Shown: positions 1 through 11,680, numbered from the stretch's first letter. The stretch is 37,932 nucleotides of DNA from an uncultured Synechococcus sp. (GCA_949373155.1 CASICK010000007.1:1-37932); one strand, 5' to 3'. Numbers and translations: made by a program. Notes: generated by a model not told the origin, from the sequence alone.

Positions 1-1516
1 CACGCCTCAGCTCGGATCGTTTTCGCCGATCCTCAACGCCTCGAACGCTTGAACCAGTAACCAACATCTGGCTTGGCTAGCCTTCTCCGTCCCTCTTCCC
101 AAAACATAACCGGTACAGGAATGTTGACCTGTTATCCATCGACTACGCCTTTCGGCCTCGCCTTAGGTCCAGACTAACCCTCCGCGGACGAGCCTGCCGG
201 AGGAACCCTTAGGGTTTCGGTGCATGGGATTCTCACCCATGTTTTCGCTACTCAAGCCGACATTCTCACTTCTATGCAGTCCACGCCCGCTCACGCTAAC
301 GCTTCGCCCCACATAGAACGCTCCCCTACCATAAATCCGCAGCTTCGGTACAACACTTAGCCCCATTCATTTTCGGCGCAGGATCGCTCGACCAGTGAGC
401 TATTACGCACTCCTTTGAGGATGGCTGCTTCTAGGCAAACCTCCTGGTTGTCTGGGCAATCCCACCTCCTTTATCACTTAGTGTTGATTTGGGGACCTTA
501 GCTGGCGGTCTGGGCTGTTTCCCTCTCGACCATGGAGCTTATCCCCCACAGTCTGACTGCCTCGCTACACACAGGGTATTCAGAGTTCATCTCGATTTGG
601 TACCGCTCTCGCAGCCCGCACCGAAATGGTGGCTTTACCCCCCTGCTGGAGCACGAGACGCTACGCCTCAACGTATTTCGGGGAGAACCAGCTAGCTCCG
701 GGTTCGATTGGCATTTCACCCCTAACCACAGCTCATCGGCTGATTTTTCAACATCAGTCCGTTCGGACCTCCACTTGGTATCACCCAAGCTTCATCCTGG
801 CCATGGTTAGATCACCCGGGTTCGGGTCTATAAATACTGACAAACGCCCTATTCAGACTCGCTTTCGCTATGGCTCCACCATTTCCGGTTTAACCCGCCA
901 GTACCTATAAGTCGCCGGCTCATTCTTCAACAGGCACACGGTCACCCTATTAGTAGGGCTCCCATTGCTTGTAGGCTCACGGTTTCATGTTCTATTTCAC
1001 TCCCCTCCCGGGGTTCTTTTCACCTTTCCCTCGCGGTACTGTTTCGCTATCGGTCACACAGGAGTACTTAGCCTTACGAGGTGGTCCTCGCTGATTCACA
1101 CGGAATTCCACGTGCTCCGTGCTACTCGGGATACAGCTAGGTCAGTTCAGTTTTCGTGTACGGGGCTTTCACCTTCTATGGCGTGTCTTTCAAACACTTC
1201 CACTAACATTCCTGATCCACGTTGCTGTCCCACAACCCCAATAATCGAAATCATTGGTTTAGGCTCTTCCCCGTTCGCTCGCCGCTACTTAGGGAGTCGT
1301 TTTTACTTTCCTTTCCTCCAGCTACTAAGATGTTTCAGTTCGCTGGGTTGGCTCGCGCCAGCCTATATATTCAGCTGGCCGTTCAAAGGGTTGCCCCATT
1401 CGGAAATTCCCGGATCAAAGCGTGTTTCCAGCTCCCCGAGACTTATCGCAGGTAACCACGTCCTTCATCGCCTCTGTGTGCCAAGGTATCCGCCGTGAGC
1501 CCTTTGTAGCTTGACC
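1..1516 (-). rRNA. rrl: 23S ribosomal RNA, 5' half (runs off the window start)
   Basis: On the minus strand this reads as the 5' part of 23S rRNA. The 5' end is placed at about 1516, where the complement begins GGTCAAGCTACAAAGGGCTC and continues into the conserved GGCGGATACCTTGGC block. The remaining 3' portion and the 5S gene lie outside the window. It is the last gene of the 16S-tRNA-Ile-tRNA-Ala-23S unit transcribed leftwards. The sequence appears continuous, with no obvious intron. Exact 5' end is accurate to a few bases. Confidence 0.97.
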
Positions 1517-1937
1517 AATGTATCTCCAACACGCTTGCTGTCGTTGAAACAGATTCTTCTAACTTCTAAAAAATAGAAATTAAAATCAAACTCTCAAATG
1601 CTCGACACATTTGAAAGAACATGCTGGAGTCTCGGCTCTTGCTTTAGAATTAACACCATCCCATCGTGAATTAACACTCAAGAATGATGCATCCATAAAG
1701 ATGCTTTATTCTTTCCAGACTTACTATGCAGTTGTCAAGGTTCGACCAGACATCAAAACAATGCATTGATCTCTCAATACATTGCATCGAGCCCAGCATC
1801 CTATCAATTAAATATCATGGAATCTTTTCCATGCCTTAAAATGACAAGAAGCTAGGGTCATCTAGCGGACACATCTAAATCACAATCCATACGAGTTCAT
1901 ACTCCAGGCTTTGGAGATGGGGATTCTTGGTAGTCAG
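1517..1937 (-). other. rRNA internal transcribed spacer, tRNA-Ala to 23S part
   Basis: This spacer of about 420 bases lies between tRNA-Ala and 23S. It is AT-rich and shows no open reading frame with coding character. It is expected to be transcribed as part of the rRNA precursor and to contain processing and antitermination signals. I did not identify a specific box A. Its 23S-side processing partner would lie beyond the window. Confidence 0.8.
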
Positions 1938-2010
1938 TGGAGGTTAGGAGACTCGAACTCCTGACATCCTGCTTGCAAAGCAGGCGCTCTACCAACTGAG
2001 CTAAACCCCC
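1938..2010 (-). tRNA. tRNA-Ala (anticodon TGC)
   Basis: This is a 73-base cloverleaf on the minus strand. The acceptor arm starts GGGGGTT and the anticodon loop is CTTTGCAAG, giving TGC. The T-loop reads GTTCGAGTC. It sits in the 16S-23S spacer as the second spacer tRNA. CCA is not encoded. Confidence 0.98.
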
Positions 2011-2019
2011 TACACCGAA

Positions 2020-2093
<74 letters not shown>

Positions 2094-2127
2094 AGGAGTC
2101 TCATCCCTAATGGGTTGTGAACTAGAC

Positions 2128-2141
2128 AAAGTTTAGGAACT
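2128..2141 (-). repeat. 16S processing stem, 3' arm
   Basis: The 14 bases AAAGTTTAGGAACT on the plus strand are the exact reverse complement of 4108-4121. The two arms flank the whole 16S gene, one in the spacer and one in the leader. In the precursor RNA they would form a long-range stem bringing the 16S ends together, as RNase III processing stems do. Beyond the core, complementarity continues imperfectly (GACAA/TTGTC and GAAC/GTTC). The pairing is seen in the sequence; the RNase III role is inferred. Confidence 0.8.
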
Positions 2142-2278
2142 AAAATTCTCCACTAAGCAGAAATCCATTGCTGGATTCTCTTAGCTTCAAAGTTGAGGTA
2201 CCGATCGACCTAAGGTGACAGGATTTTGGCCTAAGAATAAAAAAACTCAGACATCAAAATCATTGTTTGTCTCCCTGT

Positions 2279-3763
<1,485 letters not shown>

Positions 3764-4433
3764 GATCAATCCCTTTTGGTTCTCACCTCAGATTGACTTG
3801 CTTCACCCACTTCGCAGCACTGGCGTACTGGTTGTAGTTGTCGCCCCCTTCCTCTGACAGAAGGATTCACAAGAGTGCAAATTTAGAATCTCTTCCTCGT
3901 TTGACTTTCCAGGATCTCAGATCCGGTCGTTGCTCCACATTGCGCACACCGACAACTCAACGGTTCGTGAAAACCTTCAAGTTGTAAGCACAATGCTTCT
4001 CTGCAACTAAATTTTTGTTGACGGGACCTCACACCTTTATCGCAATATCATTTAGCTCTCCTTAAAACCTTGCGGCCTTAACTCAAACTAAACGCGATAA
4101 AAGCGTCAGTTCCTAAACTTTTCGGTTGTCCAGGTTCTGGCTTTGCGTCCCCTTTCAGAGACGTGCGGCCTGCGGTCTCGCGACCGCCTTTGAAACTTAC
4201 AACATCGCGGGATCTCTCCCTCAACCTCGTAAGAATCCTCAGCCCACTCCAAGCTTTCGCTCTTTATGACCTAAGACTGCGCTTCGGAGCATTGCTCCCC
4301 TGCGCAGTCCAAAACCATAACACAATCACTCCCCTTCTCCCAACCTTGGCAAGGGTTGAGCATCTCCAGACTTGCTTCCACTGGCCAGAGCAAGGTCCAT
4401 CACTAAGTTTTGAACAATGGTCGCAACAGCACC
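3764..4433. promoter_or_regulatory. rRNA leader and divergent promoter region (16S / invertase)
   Basis: These 670 bases hold no convincing gene. The long plus-strand ORF across 4163-4759 is a shadow. It should contain the 16S leader and the leftward rRNA promoter, and the rightward promoter of the invertase gene. Visible structures are a hairpin at 4172-4187 (GCGGTC-TCGC-GACCGC) and a strong nested hairpin at 4275-4309 (outer arms GACTGCGC/GCGCAGTC, inner arms GGAGC/GCTCC). A possible weak minus-strand promoter reads TTGAGG, 17 bases, TGTAAG (about 4204-4232). The promoter call is a guess. Confidence 0.5.
4108..4121 (-). repeat. 16S processing stem, 5' arm (in the leader)
   Basis: This is the partner of 2128-2141, located in the rRNA leader about 350 bases upstream of the mature 16S 5' end. 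It forms a perfect 14-bp inverted repeat with its mate, and weaker pairing extends outwards. Confidence 0.8.
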
Positions 4434-5891
4434 ATGGCAGAACGCTTCAGCCAACAGAACCAGCGGGTCCGTCCCAGCTCAAAGGAAGACCAGGTCGTTC
4501 AAAAGGCCAAAGAGCATTTCGAACGCACGCTGATTCCTATTGCGGGCAGCCTTGCGGGGAGTGTTGCTGCTCTCCAGCACCCCAATGCCGACGAAGCCCT
4601 CAACTACGGCGAGATCTTCCTGCGCGACAACGTGCCAGTGATGGTCTACCTGTTGACGCAAAAAAGGTTCAAGATCGTCAAGCAGTTCCTCCAGATCTGC
4701 CTCGACCTTCAAAGCACCACTTATCAAACCCGTGGAGTATTCCCAACCAGCTTTGTTGAAGAGAACGGGGAGCTCATTGCCGATTACGGCCAACGTTCGA
4801 TCGGAAGGATCACCTCTGTCGACGCCAGTCTCTGGTGGCCAGTCCTCTGCTGGATGTACGTCAAAGCCAGCGGAGACGAACAATTCGGCTCCACACCTGG
4901 CGTCCAACGAGGAGTCCAACTGCTGCTGGACCTCGTGCTTCACCCCACTTTTGAGGGCACACCGGTGCTGTTTGTGCCCGATTGTGCGTTCATGATTGAT
5001 CGTCCTATGGACGTATGGGGTGCGCCCCTAGAAGTTGAAGTGCTCCTGTATGCCTCCCTCCGTTGCTGCGCTCAGCTCATGGAGCTAGGCCGACGGAATC
5101 AAAACAGTCGCCTGCTCGACCAACGCTTGGTCCTTACGCGCCAGTGGATTCATGACCTCCGCAAGTTTCTGCTGAAGCACTACTGGGTGACCAGTAAGAC
5201 GATGCAAGTTTTAAGGCGAAGACCCACAGAGCAATACGGCGACAATCAGCACCAAAACGAATTCAATGTGCAGCCCCAAGTGATCCCTGATTGGCTGCAG
5301 GACTGGCTCGAGAATCGCGGTGGCTATCTCATCGGCAACATCCGTACAGGCAGGCCCGATTTCCGTTTTTACAGTCTTGGCAACTCTCTTGGCTGCCTCT
5401 TCGGACTTCTCACAGCGCCACAACAGCGAGCACTGTTTCGCCTCACGCTTCACAACCGCAATCATCTGATGGCCCAGATGCCGATGCGAATTTGCCATCC
5501 ACCCATGGAAACGTTGGAGTGGCAGAACAAGACCGGATCGGACCCTAAGAACTGGCCGTGGAGTTACCACAATGGCGGCCATTGGCCGAGCCTTCTTTGG
5601 TATTTCGGAGCCTCGATCCTCCTCCATGAGCGCCGTCACCCCAATGCAGACATCCTGCTGATGGGACAGATGAAGGCGATGCTGGAGGATTGTTACTGGA
5701 GCCAGCTCAACCAACTGCCAAGACAACAGTGGGCTGAATATTTTGATGGCCCCACAGGTACTTGGATGGGCCAGCAATCACGGACCTATCAGACCTGGAC
5801 CATCGTTGGATTTCTTCTCCTCCATCACTTCCTTCGTGTGAATCCTGATGATGTAGAGATGCTCGACCTTGACGGACCACTGGGGTCTTAG
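4434..5891 (+). CDS. Neutral/alkaline invertase (GH100 family)
   Basis: The protein is predicted to hydrolyse sucrose to glucose and fructose in the cytoplasm and has about 485 residues. It reads like the cyanobacterial and plant neutral/alkaline invertases, with segments such as EIFLRDNVPVMVYLL near the start, RSIGRITSVDASLWWPVL (around residue 125), and a C-terminal TWPW-like segment (KNWPWSYHNGGHWPSLLW) typical of the (alpha/alpha)6 barrel. The ATG at 4434 is preferred over the upstream TTG at 4410, because the extra eight residues look like leader sequence. It diverges from the rRNA operon and converges on petD, with a shared terminator between. In marine Synechococcus it would act on sucrose made as a compatible solute. 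I do not recognise a standard gene symbol. Confidence 0.93.
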   Translation: MAERFSQQNQRVRPSSKEDQVVQKAKEHFERTLIPIAGSLAGSVAALQHPNADEALNYGEIFLRDNVPVMVYLLTQKRFKIVKQFLQICLDLQSTTYQTRGVFPTSFVEENGELIADYGQRSIGRITSVDASLWWPVLCWMYVKASGDEQFGSTPGVQRGVQLLLDLVLHPTFEGTPVLFVPDCAFMIDRPMDVWGAPLEVEVLLYASLRCCAQLMELGRRNQNSRLLDQRLVLTRQWIHDLRKFLLKHYWVTSKTMQVLRRRPTEQYGDNQHQNEFNVQPQVIPDWLQDWLENRGGYLIGNIRTGRPDFRFYSLGNSLGCLFGLLTAPQQRALFRLTLHNRNHLMAQMPMRICHPPMETLEWQNKTGSDPKNWPWSYHNGGHWPSLLWYFGASILLHERRHPNADILLMGQMKAMLEDCYWSQLNQLPRQQWAEYFDGPTGTWMGQQSRTYQTWTIVGFLLLHHFLRVNPDDVEMLDLDGPLGS

Positions 5892-5921
5892 AACGACAGC
5901 TCAAAAACGCCGAACAACAAA

Positions 5922-5953
5922 AAACCCCCAGCAAATTGCTAGGGGTTTTTTTT
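5922..5953. terminator. Bidirectional rho-independent terminator (invertase / petD)
   Basis: The hairpin AAAACCCCCAGCAA / TTGCTAGGGGTTTT has one mismatch and is flanked by A and T runs, so it can terminate in both directions. It lies between the convergent invertase (plus) and petD (minus) genes. Confidence 0.9.
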
Positions 5954-5965
5954 AAGCTAAATGGC

Positions 5966-6448
5966 TCAGAACAAACCGAGAGTTAGTGACTTGTCGATAG
6001 GCATCGCAGCACCGATTCCCAAATAAATGGTGGTAGCTGTACCGAACAGGAACACTGCCATCGCGATAGGACGGCGGAATGGATTCTGAAACTTGTTGAA
6101 GCTCTCGATGAAGGGGATGAGCATCAGACCAAGGGGCACCAAGGTTTGCAGTGCAATCCCGAGAAGCTTATTAGGAACAACCCTAAGAATCTGAAACACC
6201 GGATAGAGGTACCACTCAGGAAGGATCTCCAACGGGGTTGCAAAAGGATCAGCCTTATCACCCAACATGGCTGGATCTAAAACAGAGAGCCCAACGATGC
6301 AAGCGATGGTTCCAAGGATCACTACAGGGAAGATGTAGAGAAGATCGTTGGGCCATGCAGGCTCACCGTAATAGTTGTGCCCCATGCCTTTGGCGAGTTT
6401 GGCCCGCAGCTTGGGATCGGTGAGATCTGGCTTCTTGAGAATATGCAT
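5966..6448 (-). CDS. petD: Cytochrome b6f complex subunit IV
   Basis: This 160-residue protein is subunit IV of the thylakoid cytochrome b6f complex. It pairs with cytochrome b6 in the quinol-oxidising core that passes electrons from photosystem II to photosystem I. It begins [20 protein letters not shown] and has three hydrophobic segments. The Qo-site PEWY motif is at residues 77-80. Length and sequence match the family. It follows petB on the same strand after a gap of about 77 bases, the usual petB-petD order, and ends at the shared terminator. Confidence 0.98.
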   Translation of the reverse strand: MHILKKPDLTDPKLRAKLAKGMGHNYYGEPAWPNDLLYIFPVVILGTIACIVGLSVLDPAMLGDKADPFATPLEILPEWYLYPVFQILRVVPNKLLGIALQTLVPLGLMLIPFIESFNKFQNPFRRPIAMAVFLFGTATTIYLGIGAAMPIDKSLTLGLF

Positions 6449-6525
6449 GGTGCGAAGCGGTAATGAACGAACGGTAAGTGGGAAAGTTCGAAACTTGAAT
6501 CAGTGCGTAAAGCAACTGAAATGGA

Positions 6526-7182
6526 TCACAAAGGACCAGAAATGCCCTGCTTACGGATCATCAAGAAGTGCATGAGCATGAAAACAGCGAGCAACCAAGG
6601 CATCACAAAGGTGTGAAGGCTGTAGAAGCGAGTGAGTGTGGATTGACCAACACTTTCACCACCACGCAACAGCTCAACCATGAAGTTGCCAACAACCGGA
6701 ATGGCAGCAGGCACTCCTGAAACAATCTTGACGGCCCAATAGCCAACTTGATCCCAAGGGAGCGAGTAGCCGGTGACGCCAAAAGAAACAGTGATCACAG
6801 CCATCGTCACGCCGGTTACCCAAGTGAGCTCACGGGGACGCTTAAAGCCACCTGTGAGGTACACGCGGAAGACGTGAAGAATCAGCATGAGCACCATCAT
6901 CGAGGCGCTCCATCTGTGGACTGAGCGAATGAGCCACCCGAAGCTCACATCTGTCATCAGGTACTGAACTGAGCTGTAAGCCTCAGCAACAGTGGGCTTG
7001 TAATAGAAAGTCATCGCGAACCCGGTCGCGAACTGAATCAGGAAGCAAACAAGCGTGATGCCGCCCAGGCAATAGAAAATATTGACGTGGGGCGGAACGT
7101 ACTTGGTGCTGAAGTCATCAGCGATGTCCTGGATTTCAAGACGTTCCTGGAACCAGTCGTAGACAGGTGAGGAGTTCGCCAT
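6526..7182 (-). CDS. petB: Cytochrome b6
   Basis: This 218-residue, four-helix thylakoid protein carries the b-hemes of the cytochrome b6f complex. The four axial histidines are visible at about H89, H103, H190 and H205. Cys38 corresponds to the residue that attaches heme c(n) covalently in b6f complexes. The start [20 protein letters not shown] is canonical. It lies upstream of petD. Its start is only 58 bases from that of the divergent ctpA gene, so the two promoters must be very close. Confidence 0.98.
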   Translation of the reverse strand: MANSSPVYDWFQERLEIQDIADDFSTKYVPPHVNIFYCLGGITLVCFLIQFATGFAMTFYYKPTVAEAYSSVQYLMTDVSFGWLIRSVHRWSASMMVLMLILHVFRVYLTGGFKRPRELTWVTGVTMAVITVSFGVTGYSLPWDQVGYWAVKIVSGVPAAIPVVGNFMVELLRGGESVGQSTLTRFYSLHTFVMPWLLAVFMLMHFLMIRKQGISGPL

Positions 7183-7240
7183 GCAAAGGTCGGTTTGGAT
7201 TGCGAGAGTCTACCGATGACGCTCCAGCCGACGCGACAGA

Positions 7241-8548
7241 ATGAAGCCGATGTTGCCGATTGTTAATTACATGAAAAAAGGCCTGCGGCAGCTGGCCTCT
7301 GGCTTGGCCTCCCTTTTGCTTTGCAGCCTCTTCATTCCAGCGCCTGCTCTGGCTCTCAACGATGCCCAGCAATTGGTGGTTGAAACCTGGCGCCTGGTGA
7401 ATCAGAGCTATGTCGACCCCTCGATTTTCGACCGTATTCGCTGGAAGCGTCTGAGACAGAAGGCTCTCGAGCAGACGATCGAAACCAGCGAGCAGGCCTA
7501 CAGCGCCATCGAAACCATGCTTGAGCCCCTCGATGATCCCTACACACGCTTGTTGAGACCTGACGATTACTCCGTCATGAAATCCAGCAACTCCGGAAGC
7601 CTGAGTGGCGTAGGACTTCAACTCGGCCATCACAACGATGAAGACTCAGTTGTTGTGATCGCTGCACTAGAGGGGTCACCAGCCGCTGACGCTGGCGTGG
7701 TCAGCGGCGCGGCCCTACTGGCAGTGAACGGAGAATCCACCGCTCTGTTGGGACTCGAAACCACAGCAGCTCGCTTGCGAGGCGATGTGGGAACGCAGGT
7801 TTTGCTGACCGTGCAACCCCCAAATGGAGAGACAGAAGAGCTCTCATTGGAACGACGCAATGTTGACCTGCGCCCTGTTCGCACTCGGCGCCTTCGCAGT
7901 GACACTCACACTCTTGGACATCTACGCATCACGCAGTTCAGCGAAGGTGTGCCGAAGCAAGTGCAAGAAGCCTTGCAAGAACTCACCGATAAGGGAGTGG
8001 AAGGGGTGGTTCTTGATCTTCGGAACAACTCTGGGGGTCTCGTCAGCGGCGGACTCGCCGTTGCTGACGCCTTCCTGGACCAAGAGCCCATTGTGGAAAC
8101 ACGCAATCGAGACGGGATTGCAGATCCGATTCAATCGAACCCAATCACGCTGTACGACGGTCCAATGGTGACCCTCGTCAACGCCGGCACCGCCAGTGCA
8201 AGCGAGATCCTTGCGGGGGCCCTGCAGGACAATGACCGCTCGCTACTGCTCGGAAGTGAAACCTTCGGGAAAGGGCTGATCCAGACCCTGACCAACCTGA
8301 GTGATGGCAGTGGTTTGGCCGTGACCGTGGCCGGCTATGTCACCCCAAGCGGACGTGATATTCAGGGGCAAGGAATTACACCAGATCGCTTGCTTGATCA
8401 GCCCGAGCCACTGAACCCAGGGGGCGAAGGAGACCGCTGGCTTACAGATGCAGCACGGGTACTGGAGGCCATCATCGATCGCAAGACCGCCGAATCTCTT
8501 CCAACAGCCGATTCCATCAGTCCAGAGGAGATGGCAGCAATGGCATGA
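7241..8548 (+). CDS. ctpA: Carboxyl-terminal processing protease (PDZ, S41 family)
   Basis: This lumenal or periplasmic serine protease family includes the enzyme that trims the C-terminus of the photosystem II D1 precursor. Of 435 residues, the first 38 form a signal peptide: a basic start, a hydrophobic run, then a PAPALA cleavage site. A second ATG at 7271 (MKKGLRQLAS) is a possible start. A PDZ domain covers roughly residues 115-205. The protease domain has the Ser-Lys dyad: Ser in GTASASEI (about 321) and Lys in FGKGLIQ (about 344). It is divergent to petB and overlaps the next gene by 4 bases (ATGA). Cyanobacteria carry several Ctp paralogues, so CtpA rather than CtpB/C is likely but not proven. 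Confidence 0.92.
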   Translation: MKPMLPIVNYMKKGLRQLASGLASLLLCSLFIPAPALALNDAQQLVVETWRLVNQSYVDPSIFDRIRWKRLRQKALEQTIETSEQAYSAIETMLEPLDDPYTRLLRPDDYSVMKSSNSGSLSGVGLQLGHHNDEDSVVVIAALEGSPAADAGVVSGAALLAVNGESTALLGLETTAARLRGDVGTQVLLTVQPPNGETEELSLERRNVDLRPVRTRRLRSDTHTLGHLRITQFSEGVPKQVQEALQELTDKGVEGVVLDLRNNSGGLVSGGLAVADAFLDQEPIVETRNRDGIADPIQSNPITLYDGPMVTLVNAGTASASEILAGALQDNDRSLLLGSETFGKGLIQTLTNLSDGSGLAVTVAGYVTPSGRDIQGQGITPDRLLDQPEPLNPGGEGDRWLTDAARVLEAIIDRKTAESLPTADSISPEEMAAMA

Positions 8549-9801
8549 GTAGCCGCACTTATCACGACCCTCTTCATGGCGGCATCGCTCTTGATACAGA
8601 CGACCCAGCTGAAGCGCTGGTGCTCGAGCTCGTTGACGCAGCCCCCTTCCAAAGGCTTCGGCGCATTCGTCAGCTCGGGCCTGCGTTTTTAACCTTCCAC
8701 GGCGCTGAATCCAGCCGGTTCACGCACTCTCTTGGCGTTTTCCACATCGCGCGACAGGCCTTTCAGCGCCTGTTGGTCATGGATCCATCACTGGAACTTC
8801 ATCGGGGAGTGCTCTATGCGGCAGCCCTGCTCCATGACTTAGGTCATGCGCCCCTGAGCCACACCGGCGAGGAAATGTTTGGCACCCACCATGAACATTG
8901 GTCCGCACGCATCGTTCGAGAGCACCCCGCGATCCGGGAGCCACTTGAACGATTCCAACCAGGAAGCTCTGAAGCTGTGGCTGCTCTCCTAGAGCACGGC
9001 ACCACTGAAAGGAGGGTCATTAAAGACCTCGTTAGCAGCCAACTCGATTGCGACAGGCTCGATTACTTGCTGCGAGATAGCTACAGCACAGGGACGAGCT
9101 ATGGCCAACTGGATTTAGAGAGAATTCTGGCTGCACTCACCCTGGCGCCAGATGGGGAACTCGCGATCCATCCCAAGGGCCTAATGGCTGTGGAGCACTA
9201 CCTCGTGGTGCGAAACCTGATGTACCGCAGTGTCTACAACCACCGCCTCAACGTGGTGTGCAATTGGCTGCTGGAACAAATGATCCGCCTGGCCCGTGAG
9301 CTGGGCCCCGATCATGTTTGGGCAGATTCAACGATGCACTGCTGGCTTTGGTCGGCCGATGAGCTCGACCTGGAGGCCTATTTGGCTAACGATGACCTAC
9401 GAACTGGCTATCACCTGTTGCGCTGGCGAGAGGAAGCCCCTCGCCCGCTCGCTGATCTCTGTGATCGTTTTCTCAACCGACGACTCCTTAAAGCACTGGA
9501 TGTAGACAGTCTCTCGAAGGAGAAACAGCTCGAATGCTTGGCCCACGCAAGGGGATTGGCCGAAGCGAAGGGATTGGATCCGAGCTTGTGTTGCGGTCTA
9601 CGCCATCAACAACTGCATGGATATCACCCCTATCGCGGCGGGCTAAGGCTCTGGAATGGCCAAAAACTTCAAGCACTCGAGCAAAGCTCAGCACTCGTTA
9701 AAAGCCTGAGCAAGCCTGCCAGCACTAGCTGGCTGATCTATCCAAAACAGATCAGTCAGGAACTGAAACGAAAGGTGGGCCAATACTTGGCGCAGATCTA
9801 A
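8545..9801 (+). CDS. HD-domain phosphohydrolase (dNTPase-like)
   Basis: This 418-residue protein resembles the YdhJ/SAMHD1-like branch of HD hydrolases, which act on nucleotides. It starts MSSRTYHDPLHGGIALD, the characteristic 'DPLHG' opening. The metal-binding histidine is in RFTHSLGVFHIA (H61), the HD pair in LLHDLGHAPLSHTGE (H97-D98), and the later Asp in SQLDCDRLDYLLRDSY. The start ATG overlaps the ctpA stop, so the two are probably co-transcribed, and minC follows 24 bases after. The exact substrate cannot be told from sequence. Confidence 0.88.
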   Translation: MSSRTYHDPLHGGIALDTDDPAEALVLELVDAAPFQRLRRIRQLGPAFLTFHGAESSRFTHSLGVFHIARQAFQRLLVMDPSLELHRGVLYAAALLHDLGHAPLSHTGEEMFGTHHEHWSARIVREHPAIREPLERFQPGSSEAVAALLEHGTTERRVIKDLVSSQLDCDRLDYLLRDSYSTGTSYGQLDLERILAALTLAPDGELAIHPKGLMAVEHYLVVRNLMYRSVYNHRLNVVCNWLLEQMIRLARELGPDHVWADSTMHCWLWSADELDLEAYLANDDLRTGYHLLRWREEAPRPLADLCDRFLNRRLLKALDVDSLSKEKQLECLAHARGLAEAKGLDPSLCCGLRHQQLHGYHPYRGGLRLWNGQKLQALEQSSALVKSLSKPASTSWLIYPKQISQELKRKVGQYLAQI

Positions 9802-9825
9802 CGTCAATTTCCAGTTCTGATCACG

Positions 9826-10539
9826 TTGGTAGCTTTGACCCAAGGGACCCTTCAAGCTGCATGCCAACGCCTGGTTTTGCCCACCAATCGGCACATCCCT
9901 TGGCAAGACAGCCTGGAGGACCAACTCAATGGCCTTGAGGGCAAAGATCTCGAATTAGATAGTGGAGAGTGGTTGCTGAATGGCCGGGTGCTCTCTGCCT
10001 TTCAAGCTCAACTGAAGGAACGCAGATGTCGATTGCTGTCGATCAAAAGCTGCAATCCACTCACCGTGGTGAGCGCCAACGCCCTAGGGATACCAGCTCA
10101 GCTCACAACGCCGCAGCTTGCTGATTCGTTTCCTAACCGCCCTGAAGAACAGCAGGCCCCAGCCCTATTAATTCATCGAGCAACCCTGCGATCGGGAGAC
10201 CATCTCAAAGCACGCCACCACGTTTTGCTCATTGGCGATGTCAATCCAGGCGCGCAAATCAGTGCAGGAGGGAACGTCCTGATCTGGGGAAGACTCCGTG
10301 GCTGTGCTCATGCAGGGGTTGAGGGCGATCTGAATGCGCGCATCACGGCATTACAGCTTCGTCCCCTGCAGCTGCGGATTGCGGATCTAGTGGCCAGGGG
10401 ACCAGAGGAAAAACCCCAACCTGGACTTGCGGAGGAAGCGCGGATTGTGGATGGAATGATTTCAATCGAGCCTGCTGATCCCCGCAGTAACTTGCCAATG
10501 CAAGAGCTTTCTGCCGATTCAAACAATCAAGAGCACTAG
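9826..10539 (+). CDS. minC: Septum site-determining protein MinC
   Basis: MinC inhibits FtsZ assembly away from mid-cell and is recruited by MinD. The predicted protein has 237 residues. The C-terminal beta-helix domain is clear, with HHVLLIGDVNPGAQISAGGN and VLIWGRLRGCAHAGVEGD at about residues 127-163. The N-terminal part is divergent. No ATG is available; the first candidate is TTG at 9826, with TTG at 9835 as an alternative. It precedes minD by 31 bases, and the minC-minD-minE order is complete. Confidence 0.92.
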   Translation: MVALTQGTLQAACQRLVLPTNRHIPWQDSLEDQLNGLEGKDLELDSGEWLLNGRVLSAFQAQLKERRCRLLSIKSCNPLTVVSANALGIPAQLTTPQLADSFPNRPEEQQAPALLIHRATLRSGDHLKARHHVLLIGDVNPGAQISAGGNVLIWGRLRGCAHAGVEGDLNARITALQLRPLQLRIADLVARGPEEKPQPGLAEEARIVDGMISIEPADPRSNLPMQELSADSNNQEH

Positions 10540-10570
10540 CCCCTAACCTGTCCAAATCCACCGCGACAAT

Positions 10571-11386
10571 GTGACGTCAAATTCGCGAACGATCTTGATT
10601 TGCTCCGGCAAAGGGGGCGTCGGTAAGACCACCCTGACGGCCAACTTGGGGATCGCACTTGCCCAGCGTGGGTCCAGCACCGTGGTTTTGGATGCCGACT
10701 TTGGTTTGCGCAACCTTGATCTGCTGCTGGGACTCGAAAATCGAATTGTTTATACAGCGCAAGAGGTTTTGGCCGAGACCTGCCGCTTGGACCAGGCCCT
10801 TGTGAAGCACAAGCAAGTCCCCAATTTGGCGTTGCTACCAGCTGGCAATCCGCGGATGCTCGAGTGGCTTAAGCCAGAAGATATGCAGGCCATTGCCTCC
10901 ATGCTTGAAAAGCGTTTCGATTACGTGCTAATCGACTGCCCCGCAGGCATTGAAGACGGATTTAAGAACGCCGTTGCGGCAGCGCGTGAAGCGATTGTGA
11001 TCACCACTCCTGAAGTGTCGGCTGTGCGTGATGCGGATCGCGTGATCGGATTGCTCAACACCCATGGAGTGAACCCAGTCCAGCTCGTTCTCAATCGAGT
11101 AAGACCCAAAATGATGGCCAATCAAGAAATGTTGGCTGTGGATGACGTCACCGACATCCTGGCTCTCCCCTTGCTCGGATTAGTGCTGGAAGATGAGCAG
11201 GTGATCGTGAGCACCAATCGGGGCGAACCTCTCACCCTGAATGGCACAAAGTCACCAGCAGCTAAGGCCTACAGCAATATTGCCGGTCGCCTTCAAGGCG
11301 AGGACATTCCATTGCTGGATCCTTCCAAGGAGCGTTCGGGCCTTCGGGCCACAGTGCGCCGCTTAATGCAAACGAAGATCTTCTGA
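10571..11386 (+). CDS. minD: Septum site-determining ATPase MinD
   Basis: This membrane-associating ParA/MinD-family ATPase positions MinC. It has 271 residues from a GTG start. The deviant Walker A motif KGGVGKT is at residues 14-20. [15 protein letters not shown] and DCPAGIE follow as the switch and Walker B regions. The C-terminus is a short amphipathic helix (around [13 protein letters not shown]) of the type that targets MinD to membrane. minE starts 4 bases after its stop. Confidence 0.98.
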   Translation: MTSNSRTILICSGKGGVGKTTLTANLGIALAQRGSSTVVLDADFGLRNLDLLLGLENRIVYTAQEVLAETCRLDQALVKHKQVPNLALLPAGNPRMLEWLKPEDMQAIASMLEKRFDYVLIDCPAGIEDGFKNAVAAAREAIVITTPEVSAVRDADRVIGLLNTHGVNPVQLVLNRVRPKMMANQEMLAVDDVTDILALPLLGLVLEDEQVIVSTNRGEPLTLNGTKSPAAKAYSNIAGRLQGEDIPLLDPSKERSGLRATVRRLMQTKIF

Positions 11387-11390
11387 GCTG

Positions 11391-11675
11391 ATGACTCTCC
11401 GTGACCTCGTCGACAAATTGCTAAGGCGTCAACCAGCGAGCGCCAGTACCGCCAGAGACAGGCTTCAACTCGTTCTGGCGCATGATCGCAGTGACCTGAG
11501 CCCTGAGCTCCTCGACCAAATGCGTCGTGAAATTTTTGAAGTGGTGGCTAAGTACGTTGACATCGACCTTGAGGAAGGTGATGTAAGCCTGGAAACCGAG
11601 GATCGTGTGACGGCCCTTGTTGCCAACTTGCCGTTTCGTCGACCAGTTGCATCAACCAGTCCCAAATCCGACTGA
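11391..11675 (+). CDS. minE: Cell division topological specificity factor MinE
   Basis: MinE stimulates MinD ATPase and drives Min patterning. The protein has 94 residues from an ATG start ([14 protein letters not shown]). The central segment [18 protein letters not shown] is the family signature, followed by the topological specificity domain with [13 protein letters not shown]. It forms the end of the minC-D-E cluster. The next gene starts five bases later. Confidence 0.97.
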   Translation: MTLRDLVDKLLRRQPASASTARDRLQLVLAHDRSDLSPELLDQMRREIFEVVAKYVDIDLEEGDVSLETEDRVTALVANLPFRRPVASTSPKSD

Positions 11676-11680
11676 GGGGA

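Noticed and set aside
4163..4759. 198-residue plus-strand ORF across the rRNA leader
   Set aside because: It crosses the non-coding leader and then overlaps the invertase in another frame, with shadow-like composition.
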